Source: Blasia pusilla
Taxonomy: Eukaryota; Marchantiophyta; Marchantiopsida; Blasiales
Assembly (NCBI GenBank): GCA_050084515.1
Contig: CM114275.1
Coordinates: 12,524,001-12,588,000 of the forward strand
Direction: 5' to 3'
DNA: 64,000 bases
The notes under the pieces were generated by a model that was not told the DNA's origin, ran no database searches, and worked only from the letters and a program-made list of their open reading frames with translations. Positions 26,401-38,244 of this stretch are shown here, one piece after another (position 1 is the first letter of the stretch; the number at the start of each line of letters is the position of its first letter). The translations under genes and the position numbers were made by a program.

Positions 26401-27070
26401 TGGCCAATCCACTCCATCTCATAACTGATCCATCTATTCTTCTTGCAAGTCTTTGTAAACTTTTTTAACCCACAACAAATTATGAATGATCCACTAAGGG
26501 CATGTAATGGACTTTAGTGACTCCCTCTGGATTATAAACCCTAGGTTCCAATTGGTGACCCTAAGGTTGGCTATTCTATGTTGTACGGATTCCACAAAAG
26601 TCAATGTGCCCATGTAGAGTCAACATTTTCTTCTCATTTGGGGTATGAAGGTGACATTCAACAACTCACCAGCACATTGCAATATTGTGCCTTTTCATCC
26701 TTTAATCACCACCCCTCCCTTTGCTATGTTGGTTGCCCAACTCAGTTCACCACTTCCCGATCACTATCTTTGATAGTCCAAAAGGACACACAAGGATCTG
26801 TTGTGATTTCTTCGAGACCAACGACTGATCAAATTATCCAATATCTACGGTATCTACCTTAATCATCCCCTACTATGGTTACATATTGTCATCAAAAGCG
26901 GCTGAACTCACTTTACTTGAAGCCGATCAAGCTCCAGGCAGGAGTCTCATGCCTATCCTTCGGTGTCGTTTGAAGTCGCCTCAGCTTCCTGATATAACAT
27001 TGCCATTCACATTCACATCTCCGCATATCCCATTATTTATTTGCATGTGAATGTGCACCTCCCACCGACC
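20500..27070. other. AT-rich repeat-derived DNA without a recognised gene
   Basis: Only short open frames are present. The longest minus-strand frames near 20.5-20.8 kb and 21.3-22.3 kb show no family I can name. Minor features are an agagt tandem repeat near 21351-21375, AT runs at about 21829-21848 and 25400-25419, and long T or A homopolymers. Composition suggests old transposon remains. Confidence 0.45.
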
Positions 27071-27083
27071 AACTTCATAAGTC

Positions 27084-27091
27084 TATATAAA
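27084..27091 (+). promoter_or_regulatory. Candidate TATA box (TATATAAA)
   Basis: A clear TATATAAAG sequence on the plus strand. The following transcribed-looking segment (about 27115-27200) has no long open frame. It lies about 0.8 kb beyond the 3' end of menB and faces it. It may be the promoter of a short convergent non-coding transcript, or a transposon remnant. Confidence 0.3.
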
Positions 27092-27907
27092 GGGAACTAG
27101 ATTCCCCAGAATTTGAAGAGATCAGCTTTCATTCTTTCAAAGGCTTCCTCTGCCAGAGCAGCAGCTTCACTGTTGGCAGGCATATGAGAACCTCATTCCT
27201 ACACATGTTTTACTCTCGTTTAGGGTCTGTGCTCTGGATAAAACTTTGAAAATCCAGTGCCTTCACAAACAAAAGAACAGTGGTCCTTTGAGAGAGCCCT
27301 TCAATGACAAGATTAAATCTGGCAGTGAATCCCCCCATGGAAAGCCTATTCCAAAAACGTGATATGGGGCGGGTCCCATAAGCTTCAAGTGGTGGGCTCC
27401 TGATGCACCAGTACACAGTTCATCAACCCATTCATACCAGTCATTACAATACCAGGAAAATGGCACACCCCTGGGCTCAGAGGGTTAAATGTGAGTCGGA
27501 TGCTATGCCACATGGATAGGTAGATTGTCTTCTTTAAGACCAGCTTCTTGTCCTAATATGAATACACTGAAATCAAATTGTTTTGCTTCTTTTAATCCCT
27601 AAAAGATGTCACTGCACTTTTCGTGTAAATGAAGTTGTGGAGGAGACAACCCGTCAATCTCTACAAATCACTGAATACCCTCATTTGTTCCAACTTTCAA
27701 TATTTTGAAGCCAGCCAACATGCCACCAGCATAGTAAGCTAGCTCTTCAATGTAACTTCAATATGTCGTACTATAAGACAGAAGACTGCCCTTTGTGACA
27801 GCCTAAGAATTTAGATAATCTACAGTACTACCCAACAGAGCTCGAGGGGTTTGCACTACAAAATAGGAACTACAAACGGAATGACTGACAAAATTGTGAA
27901 CCAGGGC

Positions 27908-30900
27908 TCAAGGGAGTCTCTTGAACTTGGAAAAATCTGGTTTCCGCTTTTCGAGGTATGCTTTCCTTCCTTCCTCTGCTTCCTCGGTGCCATAAAATAA
28001 CAAAGTACTATTGCCTGCCAATGCCTGAGTACAAGACTGAAATCAGTTGTATGAGCAACGTACGGTGACCTTCATGGCATTCAGAAAACCCACAGATCAA
28101 TCCCAGCTGTTGTGAAGTACTTTCACACAGAAGAAATGACAGCCTGATAATTCTGATACCACATGTGTACAGCGAGTGCCCTGGGATTGTGACAGCTGAG
28201 GGGCTGGGTAGTTCAATCAGGTTGATGGGCCAGCATGGACTGCTAATATTAGTTCCACTACTCAAGCATTAATGCATATGGAAAGACACACCGGATGGTA
28301 AACGTTTTGGAATTGCTACAATGAAGGCTTTGATGTCTTGCCTGTAGTTCAGAGCTGGCCTCTGTAGCATTGATAGCAGCCTTGAGGATCCGAATGGAAG
28401 TAGGACTGTTTTGTAGTATTTCACGACTCCATTTCACTGCCTCGTCCTCTAGTTTGTTTAGCTGCTACACCAATCTCGTCATCAGCAGATGATAGCATGA
28501 CAGTCATTGACAAAATTATGGAAAGAGTGAATAAAAGAATCTGCAGGTCTTGGCCTTAATGTGAATCTTCAAGGATACAAAGTCTAGTCCAGCTTATCCC
28601 ACTCTACGGATTACTATACAGCCTTCGAGAATGAAACGAGCATGCAAGTACACTATTCTTGGACAATGTTGAAGTCCAGAAGCCATTTCTTTTGCACACA
28701 GGTCGTGCTGCCAACCTTCCATACAGGGAACCTTTGCAAGAAATTTAATTAAGGTAAATGAACTAAAGTGACTTAAGCCCAAATGATAACTCAAGAAGCC
28801 TGAAGAACACAAACATTTGTGGGGTACAAGAGTACAAATTGTCATTTGGTCACGTCATTAGCGCCACCATCCACCAATCCACAAAGGCGTTGAATGAAAA
28901 TTGTGAAGAAACCAGTTGTGGTAGAAGGAAGAATGAAGGCATTTCAACGATTAAAGATCTTCATCGAGCACTTACAGGTACAACGGTGTTCACGAGGCCC
29001 ATCTGTAAGGCTTCCTGGGCATCATATAAGCGTGTCAGGAACCACAGTTCTCGAGTCTTTCTGGCACCAATCTGGTAAAACACCCAAAGCAATGTTCATT
29101 TAGTAGCTATAACAACGAAGATGTGAAGAGCTTGTTGCAGAGCAATAAAAGTCATCATTCACCGAAACTGAAAGGTAGTAGGGAATGCAGAAGCTATCAG
29201 CTCTCCAGATGAGAAGACATGTAAGCATCACCAATAGTGATAAGAATTCTAAGCATCTCCAACTATTCATTTCAACTGAAGTACCTTGAAGAGGAAGGAG
29301 AACCGGTTCGATGAGAGGGAAAGGTTTGCTAGAGAATAGTCTCTATTAGAGAAACATCATCTTAGTAAATGACCTCTGTGGTGACAAGGATGGGCGAAAC
29401 AGGGATGTGTTGGAATTGATGGAGACGTGTGTGAAGTGAGATGGGTTGCATTCTCACCATGTGAGTCATTGCACTTACACCATATCCAGCGTCGAAACTT
29501 CCGACCTGCACAGCAGCCCAACTTACTTGCAACTCCTTGTGACTTTCCACAAAACCACTGGCCCCAAGCTCAGAGCCGTGCATTCGTTCACTTCAGGCAC
29601 TGCCATAGATATGCTCTAAGTTTTATCCAACGACAAACGAGACATAGAAGCACAGAAAACAAACCTTTCACTTAATTAACCCCACAAAGAATATTCCAGT
29701 TTCAGTTTCAGCACTCACCTTTGGTCCAGCTTGACCGAAGACTGCATTATCTGCTGCAATGGTAAGATCACACACCAGTTGTAGAACATGCCCACCACCT
29801 ACGGCATAACCTGCAACCTACCCTTGAAAGAAAATCTCAGTTTACTGTCCGAGCAGCGGTGTTACCTTCATCCCTTACATTCTCATCTCAAAACTATGCT
29901 CAGAAAGCGTACTAAAGTGCCCTGCTTCCAGAAACGATGCTCCTGCAAATTTGTTAGAACAGACATTGTGATACATCTTCATCTTTTCAGCACGAATTTG
30001 TCCTTGACCGAAGACTTTACCATTGCAATCACAGGCTTTGGCAGTCTCCGAATTTGAAGCTGCAATATATACACAACCAGAATGTCAGAAGAGATCAGAA
30101 AATTCGAAGTGGAAAAAACACAATAAGCGCTTGACTGCTAGATCGGGTTGTAAGCTAGCTAGCTGTGGGTAACCTTCAGTTTACTCTCTGAAAAACACTT
30201 GTGGTAAATGATAAATAAGTCTAGCCCGAGGGACCCAAAGGGTCAAAAGGCTTAATGCGAGGAGTGCACCCAGAAGAACTTGTGGATGGTTTTCAATTCC
30301 ACACAGAGGTTTCCGGAAACCACGTGTGATCGTGAACGTGCAGACAGGGGTAGCAGGAGCTCACCTGCAAATCCAGAACATTGAGTCTAGGGATCTGGCT
30401 TTCACCAACATACCCCCGCGCCGTACGAACACGCACGTCTCCTCCACTGCAAAATGACTCAGTTCCCTGCAATGCGACGCATCACCCGTGGGAGGTCAAC
30501 CCTCAATACAGCTTGTGGAGTCACAGGGTAATGTTGATATCCAAACCAAAACCTCTTCTCAAGATGAACTATCTGAGGTTTTGAAATATTCTGGATTGAT
30601 TATCCTACGCCATGCTACCCATCACATCGTTGGTAAGCACGTGAACTGCTTCACCATGTTCGGATAACCCAACCCTGAAGTGGCTGCCATAAGACATTTA
30701 AAGGAAGTAGTACCTTGCCTGTAAGGATCACAACCCCAACATCGCCGTCGTCACGGGCATCCGAGAATGCTTGCTGGAGTTCTTCCACTGTCTTGGTTGT
30801 AAAAGCATTCCTACACTCTGGCCTGTTGATGGTCACCTGTGGGAAGCGAGGACAAGTTATTGTAAGCTCGACAAAAAGAATTGACGGGAAAAGAAGTCAG

Positions 30901-31139
30901 TCGAAATTCCATGGCTCGGCTCACGTTTTCCGGGATCCACAGACCTTGGCGATGCCCTCCCCAACGGCCTTCTCGTAAATGATATCCTCGAATTCAGTCC
31001 CACCCAAGGAAACCTGCCTCCACTGCACAGGCTTCAAGGCGTCGTCTAGTCGGTGGATGCGTTCAAACTTGCTGCCGCCATGATTGCTGCAAATGTGTCT
31101 CTCCAGCTGGGCAATTCGCTGCAGAGCCCTCTCCTCCAT
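27908..31139 (-). CDS. menB: 1,4-dihydroxy-2-naphthoyl-CoA synthase (naphthoate synthase), nine exons
   Basis: Crotonase-fold enzyme that cyclises o-succinylbenzoyl-CoA in phylloquinone synthesis. Exons: 31139-30945, 30836-30714, 30466-30365, 30059-30021, 29817-29719, 29505-29458, 29071-28976, 28461-28342, 28024-27908. All junctions are in phase 0 and give 312 residues, near the usual plant length. Family blocks appear in order: [56 protein letters not shown] (active-site Asp; the Q-x-G of bicarbonate-dependent enzymes is kept), [28 protein letters not shown] and the C-terminal [10 protein letters not shown]. An in-frame TAA lies three codons before the ATG, fixing the start. The segment replacing 'DQALRT' (DVRVRT) is slightly divergent. 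All introns are GT-AG except the last. There is no chloroplast-type N-terminus; see the PTS2 entry. Confidence 0.96.
28025..28341 (-). other. menB: GC-AG intron of menB (last intron)
   Basis: The exon ends ...GAACTACAG and is followed by GCAAGAC. The acceptor is TACTCAG. Using this GC donor keeps phase 0 and joins SSELQ to [15 protein letters not shown], exactly the family alignment. No GT donor nearby does so. AG|GCAAG is the classic strong context for the minor GC-AG class. Confidence 0.88.
31092..31118 (-). other. menB: PTS2-like peroxisomal targeting nonapeptide in MenB
   Basis: Residues 8-16 are RIAQLERHI, fitting the R-[L/I]-x5-H-[L/I] form of PTS2 at the expected distance from the N-terminus. 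The flowering-plant enzyme is known to be peroxisomal through an RLx5HL signal. The final Ile instead of Leu makes it a near-consensus match. Confidence 0.75.
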
Positions 31140-32720
31140 AGCTCCACGTTACCACCTCAGCCCACTCGGTGGCTTGCAAACCAATTGAGTCCAAATTTCT
31201 CAGTATTTTCAACAGCTACTGCAGCAGAAGATTCACACCGCCTCCACACCCCATGACGACTCTGTCACTCTCTCTCTCTCACTCCGAATATATCTGTAAG
31301 ATTTCAAATGGGAAATGTACTCTTTCGAGGCTCCCTTTCAACATATCGACGTTTTTTCTAACCTCTAGAAGCCGACACAATGGAATGGTCAAGCAGACAA
31401 TTCACAATTTCTCTCTCTTTGCAGAGTTTCGAATCTCAGTCTCGTGGCCCTCTGGACCGTGAATCACGTCATTAATTCGTTCACCCTGCCTCCCCGTCTC
31501 CGTGTGCACGGCGAATGACAAGTTTTCGAAGTCACACATTCCTCCCGTCGCTTCTTGGAAGCATTCGGCTGCGGACAGCGGCTTTCGTGAGAATGCTCTA
31601 CTTGAAGATAACTTTCCTGCTCCCCTTCATCCCGTCCTATCCGCTCCGTCGCGCGCTGTCGCTACGCGATGACGGCGACGGCGGTCAGAAGGGGAATACA
31701 ATGCACCTCAGAAGACGCACAGAGCGTCGTGAGCTGGAGCTCAGCGAGAGGCTGGCGATGGGATTTGGTGGGGTTGGCGCTCACAGGAGCGTGGTGACGT
31801 GGAGCTAAGCAAGGACGGCGGAGGGGACGGTGAAGTTAGGGCCACCTCCCATTAGCACGGGGAAGATCAGTTCTCCCCGGGAATTCGTATTCCGAACTAA
31901 TATTGTCATATTCCGAGCCCATCTCATTTGCATTTCGGTGTTCAAACTCCGTTTTGGGGACCGTCGGTCATGGGAGGTGGGAGAGGAGTCGAGAAGGAGA
32001 CCAGAAGGGGCGAGGATGATGTGTACCGTGGAGGGTCAGGCATTGGCCAATTTCGAGATTACGGATAAGGGCTCGTCGGGCTTCGCGTGAAGCGTCACAG
32101 TTATGGAACAATTCATTTTTTATTACTATGAACAATAATAAGGAAAAATAGCACTTGTTTAGGATGCAAAGTTCGGTTAGTTCACAAGAGCCTCTCAAAT
32201 CTATATTTCTAGCATAATGCTCGTGGTGCTCACATATGGGAGAAAATCATCCGTGGGGTAAGAGCATCTCGCTTGTTAATTACGGCCCCTACAAGAAGTC
32301 GACTCCAAATGCAAAGCTTGCATAATGCAAGTTACTGTGCACGTTTTATACTTTAGGATACGAGTCTTTGACGGTCGGATGTTAGCATCCATGTTGGTAT
32401 TAATTCTCTCATTAATACGGAATAGAATAGTATCCATCTCCGATTCGTGTTCTCCCAATCGCGTCGGGTTGAAGAATTTCGTTGTGTTACTCCCTATCGC
32501 TATTGTCATGTTAGTCCCGACTGTTCCAACGTATTCGTATTTCCAAACTCACTTCTAAAACTCAAAACCCTGAAAAGGGGCCGTATATTGGTTTAGATTT
32601 AATTTTTCTGTTATGTTAATTTAGTTCTTGTGTTACACATGTTATCACCAGAGGAAGCCAAAATGAACACGTGCCACCACCGAAGGAAAGGGTCCTCAAA
32701 CCCCATCCTCTTTTAATTAT
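31140..32720. other. menB upstream flank, no further gene
   Basis: A CT-rich stretch at 31261-31282 (pyrimidine-rich on the plus strand) lies about 120-140 bases upstream of the menB ATG, probably in the 5' UTR or promoter. A plus-strand open frame at 31515-31808 has no recognised domain. No clear TATA box is seen. Confidence 0.4.
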
Positions 32721-32724
32721 ATAG

Positions 32725-32905
32725 ATTATTGGAGAGTGTCTTCTTGCTTTGCAAACACGTATTTTTTTATACATAGCAATTGGGCAGCAAGGAAATATGT
32801 TTCATATTACAAGCAGCAAGAAAGAGATTTTGAATTTGTGTGAGCATGATGAGTCTTTTCATTCCTGTGCATGGCACGAACTGTACACTAGTCATATACG
32901 AAAGT
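32725..32905 (+). repeat. Dispersed repeat copy 2
   Basis: Starts ttggagagtgtcttcttgct and carries the same 'gggcagcaagga' and 'gagcatgatgagtc' blocks as 20282-20480. No coding potential. Confidence 0.75.
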
Positions 32906-33254
32906 CATGTCCATATGTTTTAGTTTTTTTCCATTTCAAATGCTAGGTGCCCATATTTTTTTATGGTTTTTTGTCGTTCCAAGTACGAGACGCCGTAAGA
33001 AGTAGACAAGAACCTCCTACACCTAATTCCATTTTGGACGTCTAGGCCACATTTTCAACAACTTTCTTCGCATAGTTACGTAAAATTAGGGACCCAGTTC
33101 ATGAATACAACACTTTGTAAAATGAAAGACCATGTGGCGTAAAAACAAGTGGCTCTAAATTTACAACTAAGGACCCAATTAAAAGACCTCCAAATTTTTA
33201 CGTCCCATTGTATGAGATGCCCAGTTGCATGCACGACCACTTGTCGAGAAGAAG

Positions 33255-33360
33255 TTGTTGTGCGCATACACATTGCTACACAATATATATCGTTGGTCAC
33301 ATCCACACCACACAACACCGATCTTCCCAACACACGGGTCAATCCATCCATAAACGAAAC
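33255..33360 (+). repeat. Dispersed repeat related to 'A' and to the foldback arm
   Basis: Reads gcgcatacacattgctacac, then cacatccacaccacacaaca and gatcttcccaacacac. It matches the arm of the 4086-4314 foldback almost word for word and more loosely the LTR-associated A repeats. Confidence 0.7.
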
Positions 33361-33399
33361 AAACTGGCGCATATACATTGAGACCCCACAACAAAAATA

Positions 33400-36300
33400 A
33401 GAGTAAAAACGGCATATCCAGCCTAAAACTCCACTCTTGAATATACATCAGCATATTGAGCCTCACTCACCATGTGTTATGGGGGAATGTGGATGCTAGC
33501 ACCCTATTTCCTACCTCACACAGGAGCAAGATAGATGCTCCAACGGCCTAACATGGGAAAGATGGCTTGAGAAAGCCATCTTCCTCCCTTAAATAGGTTT
33601 GAGAAGATCCAAAAGGATCTTTCCCTAAAAATAGCAATCCTCTTGATAACATGTGCGCACAGGTTATCACAAGCGGGTGACATGCTCAACAAGTCATCTA
33701 ATTGTCAAAGACCAAAACAAGAAAGTCGTCAGAAATGACGTTCTTGACACAACAAACCTATCCTCAACTTCATCCGACACCTTCAGACGAAGTTACATTC
33801 AAGATAGTCCGTTGGCGCTTTATGACGTTGTCGCGCTAAATATCTACCTATCAGTTACTAAGATGTGACAAAGCGGTCCAAGGAGAAGTGGGTTGAGTGT
33901 GTACCCACTTAAAGTCGGATCCCATGCCAACCTGGAATCGTAGCGTTCTCTAACCATGGAAAACAAAGATCCTCATGCCGCATCGTAATCGAGCAAAAAT
34001 AATTTCTCCACTTGGAGAATGCAAAATGTATTTACGTGCGATCATGGGAGGTCAGGATCTTTTCTACACCCAAAATTTTGGGCATAATAAATGCCCCAAC
34101 GTCCAGACGACCTCGCATCCTCGGATATTCACATTGTCTATTACATCTTTTGGGCTATCCATTGGAAAATTATTTGGTTTATGTATAAGGAGGTCACCAT
34201 GACATGAGCGACCGTCCATGGGATCCAGTCCCTAGTTAAAAATAGAAATTTTCCTTTTTTTTAATAAGTTTGTTGAATTTTTTAGGCCCCAAATACCATG
34301 TGTTGTGGAGCTATCTCATCCTTGGCCACGTCATCCCCATAATTTTTCAACCTATTCATTAATCGACACATCGTGAATCTCTATACTAGTTGTGCTCCTC
34401 GTGCCCATTCATTTTCCGATTAGACAAAGCACAGGTTCGAGAAAATTTCCGGACCTACCCATCCCTGCCTTGCCAACCGGATAACAACCTCTTCGCATTG
34501 TTGAACGACATGGAGGGATTTGGATCTAGGTGGGAGGAACGTGGAGGCGAGAAGGTGGGTTGCAAGGGAGATGAGGTTGGAGGGGCCGCAAGGAGAGAAA
34601 TTGTAGTAGGGAGCATTGGCAATTTCTTGCTTGAGGAGTTACTTGCGGGAGGGAGAAATTGAGCTAAGCTCCAAGCAGACAAGGCAAGTTGTAAGGAGAG
34701 AAATTGTAGAAATGAGAGAAATTGCAATAGGGGAAAGGGATTTTCATCGAGGTTGGTCACAACGGGCTGAGGGGTTGTAGTGAGACAGGTCAAGGGGGAG
34801 AAATTGTAGCAAGGGGAAGAGAAATCCCTATGTTGTAGCATGGAGGGAGACATTAAGGGATGGGCCAAGGGATTGATTGCGGCAAGGAGAATTTGAGGTT
34901 GCTTGAAGGATTGCAATAAGATGAGGCAAGGAAGAGATATTACAACTTTAAAAGAATAGTTTAAAAAGTAACTTTTGAATAATTCATTCATTCTTGAATT
35001 GTGTCTCAACTATTGAACAACGAATGAATTGTTAAAACTCTCGTGGCAATGGTAAAACCTTTTACACAAGTTGTTAGCCTAATGTATATTTGATGCAATG
35101 TGATTGAAATTATGTTGTAGATGACTACATATACTACACCTCAAAGTTCTTCGAAAGTAAGAAAAATCTACGTGAAGTTTCCTATGAGGTATTTGATGAT
35201 GAGGATGAAATATTGGGAATTATAAAACTTCTTTGTCCTTCCATTGCAAGCTCGCACATTATGGACACTTGTAGCAAGATCAATTGGCGATGGATAAGCA
35301 TTTGCGCTCTCAGCATCGACTTTATTCCATGGTAGATCATCCCATTGTGAGACAAGGTCTTAAAAAGGCTATTAAAAACTGATCGGGAAGGGCTTCTTAG
35401 GAAATTATTGTGTATATTTTGTAGCCACTAGCACAACAAAACTTGAATACTTAGTTGTTAATATTTATGTATATTTTTCAACCACTAATACAGAGCATTA
35501 TGAATGTTAAAGGGGGAATGTTCTTGCTCATCAGAAGAGATGGAAAGCTCCAAAGAAGAGAATGCACACCAAGCAAAGGTTGTTGCTCTTGATAGGACAC
35601 AAAAAATGTTTTGTCATACAAGGAAGGCCCCCACATTCTCATCTTCGAGTAAATAAAGTATCCCAATCCATAGTTTAGTTTGATAGATATGCCTCCATTT
35701 CTTTGCTATGCAACAATACATCTAAAATAGAAAGAATCCCACCATTGAGCATATGCATGACATGTGAACCTCCATGTGAATTTAAGTTCATGTATGTTTT
35801 TATGATGCACAAGATGCTCGAGACGTTGGTATTGGAGAATACATCCATATATGTCATATTCATCTTCTTTAGTCAAAGTTGATTATGCAGGGAATCCATT
35901 TGGTAGTACCTATATATCTTATTACCTATAGCAAAGTATGTCCCACCTTGATGGAGCTTTTGTTTTGGGGAAGTAGATCTCAAAATTCAGCCAACCGCCC
36001 CATGGAGATAGCACCTCATGCGGGATGAGATGCCACAAATCAATAGATGAGTTGCCTCTAATTTGCTATCAGAGAATGATACAAGGAATCAGATGACAAG
36101 TCAGCCAATGAGCATGAGGACGGTGATGATAGAAGGATATAAAAAACCAAACATCAAGAAGAAAATCAATGGAGGAGGATAATGAGAGAATGGCGTGGGA
36201 GCAACCCTTCATCGCAATGACATTGACAATAGTGGAATTAATTTCCATCATCCCATGAGCATTATTGTAGTTTGGGGAAATCATTTTTATAAGTGCAATT

Positions 36301-36580
36301 GATAGCCACCTTGAGCGATACGCATTGCCACGCATGTAGACCCTTATGGACATCACTCCTCTACACAAGTTCTCTTGAGTATCATGAACATAGGTACAAC
36401 CCCATATCCTGAGGGAGAGAGCCGCAATTGCTCCCAATAATAACTCATGCATCCAAGGAGAAGCAACATCATGGACACCAATAGCTAGAGCTGGCCTCTA
36501 ATTTATAAGCATGTGCATATATAGCCAATATATCCGTGTGTAACTGGATATTCATATAAGTAGTTAAGTAGATGAACATA
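33400..36580. other. AT-rich intergenic, no gene recognised
   Basis: Contains a GA-rich patch at about 34540-34880 in which 'ggagagaaattgtag' recurs several times. This is probably an eroded minisatellite and explains a 184-codon minus-strand frame that I do not accept as a gene. Nothing else was identified. Confidence 0.4.
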
Positions 36581-36581
36581 T

Positions 36582-36900
36582 ATGTATGGTGATCCACAGG
36601 CTAGGTGCCCTTGTAAAAGACTTTCAAGTGAGAGTAAATTTCTTGTGGAAGTAGAGATTGCAAGAAAATATGTGTTGGCTTTTATTGATACTAGAATGAC
36701 TTACAACTCCATGGACCAAAAGATGATAGAGAGGTTGGAAGTGCTAGTTATTAACATAGAGCACCCTCAAGTTATGACCTATGCATATGGACGTTTGGGA
36801 ATCACCTCCACTCACGTTTTGAACATCAAAACAAAGATTTAAGAGAGGAACCCAAGTTGAGCGCTAGGGATTTCTATTATGTAGCTTATATGACATAGAT
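36582..36900 (+). pseudogene. Retroelement aspartic protease relic
   Basis: A plus-strand frame contains VLAFIDTRMTYNSMDQ, resembling the gypsy protease active-site block (h-h-D-T-G-A-x-x-S/N-F-I with Gly replaced), followed by a run of beta-type segments (QVMTYAYGRLGI). Stops follow at about 36842. It appears to be a different family from the element at 37.4-46.2 kb. Short and degenerate. Confidence 0.5.
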
Positions 36901-37366
36901 ATAAATTTTCACTCAAGTTTTTACGTAGACGTGCCATAAAAATTTAGATCAATCAAAGGCATATTGGAGGTTACTTTTGGAAATGACATTGCCATGAGGA
37001 TTTTTGAAATTCACAGTGCAAATTTACATCATCAATTTTGTAAAGTATGTTGGACAATTTATTTCTGCTACACACGTTGAGAAGGTTCTTAGGGGTTTTC
37101 CAATTTCGGGGATTCATGTTCTAAGTGTCGGAGTTCAAAACGGTAGAGGTTTAACTAGTGCAAGAATTGAAAGATAATTTTTAAAACGAGGGAGAGGAAA
37201 ATCTTGGAAAGTTTTGGGGATGTCTTAATTGGTGAGCCTTTGAAAAAGTAGACAATAAGATGATCATAAGATCAAACTTCAACTCATGACAACCCTAATC
37301 ACAAGGAATTCATAGATAACGAATTTCCAAGAAAAGAAACTCTTGTATGAGCACATCAAGGGATTT

Positions 37367-37464
37367 GTCGTGCGCATACATATCGCTATCATCAAACACA
37401 CACGATGCCATGCTAACTCATGGCATCCATACACAGAGGCGAGAAGTACCAAAATATCTCCAAT
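37367..37464 (+). repeat. 'A' repeat, outer copy
   Basis: About 98 bases, tcgtgcgcatacatatcgct to aaaatatctccaat. It directly abuts the left LTR core and repeats the sequence at 37927-38054 on the other side of that core, so the core is bracketed by direct repeats. Confidence 0.85.
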
Positions 37465-37924
37465 AAAGTAAGATCAAATCTCTCTCACAACACTATAGTT
37501 CTCACATGTGTGCACTCTCACATGTGTCTCTCAATGTCAAACCAAACCCACTCTCCTAATGAGAGGCTTTGGTTACACACACAAGGCAAGCAAGACCATA
37601 GCTCCGCCGCCTCATGCCAAGAGGTTCAACTAAGAGAGAATGAGCTCTCAAGCTCTCTCTCTTGGAGGTATACCCCCTTCCCTCTCCCAAGCCCTATCAA
37701 CGGTAACCTATGCTCGCAGGTCATCTCCTTGACTCTTCCCAAAGTGGAAAGTCAACTATCCCCAAATATGGAAACTTACCCGAAATAGTAAGTTTCTCTA
37801 TATGGCTCCAAATGAGCTAAAACGAAGGGTCTCAACAGATCATCCTCAACCTCATGGGCCTGTCCTCCACTACTCGTGCAGACGCTCTGCTAGAACCCAC
37901 CGATATATCCTAACAATCGTGACA
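37464..37924 (-). repeat. LTR core, left (3') copy
   Basis: Matches 45722-46244 at high identity, from ...aaagtaagatcaaatctctc to the shared terminus cgtgaca (TGTCACG on the element's strand). It lacks the 'ttgacctgctgtagcggatc' block of the right copy, a deletion of about 30 bases, and a second block near 37830. On the element's strand it starts TGT, as expected for an LTR end. Its other end reads ...CTTTATT here but CTTTACA in the right copy. Confidence 0.8.
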
Positions 37925-37926
37925 AC

Positions 37927-38054
37927 TGTCGTACGTGTACACATCGCTACACAACATACATCGCTGTCATTGAACACACACATAAACATACATGATCCCA
38001 TGCTAACTCATGGCTTCCATACACAGAGGCGAGAAGTACCAAAATATCTCCAAT
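37927..38054 (+). repeat. 'A' repeat, inner copy
   Basis: About 128 bases between the left LTR core and the purine-rich tract. If the tract at 38055-38063 is the true polypurine primer, this repeat is the start of the 3' LTR (TTGGAGATATTTTGG on the minus strand). Confidence 0.8.
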
Positions 38055-38244
38055 CGCCCCCCTAGATGGTAGTTAGGTCTCTCTAACTCCAGATAGCCAT
38101 CTATCCCTACCTACCACGATACATCTCTAAGACGCTAAGAGCAGAAAGGTCGGGTCCTCATGTGGCCCCATCGTTAGTCGCCTTCGTGACATCCATATCA
38201 CAGAAAAAGTCGGAATCGAAACCTACCTAGTATCTCCTCTATAT

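Noticed and set aside
28594-28845. Minus-strand frame with [14 protein letters not shown] as a possible menB exon
   Set aside because: It looked loosely like the KWCREIL block, but the true exon (28461-28342, [20 protein letters not shown]) was found downstream and fits in phase. The 28.6 kb frame is intronic.
34455-35009. 184-codon minus-strand frame rich in Pro, Ser and Leu
   Set aside because: It is the reverse of a GA-rich, internally repeated tract and has no domain.
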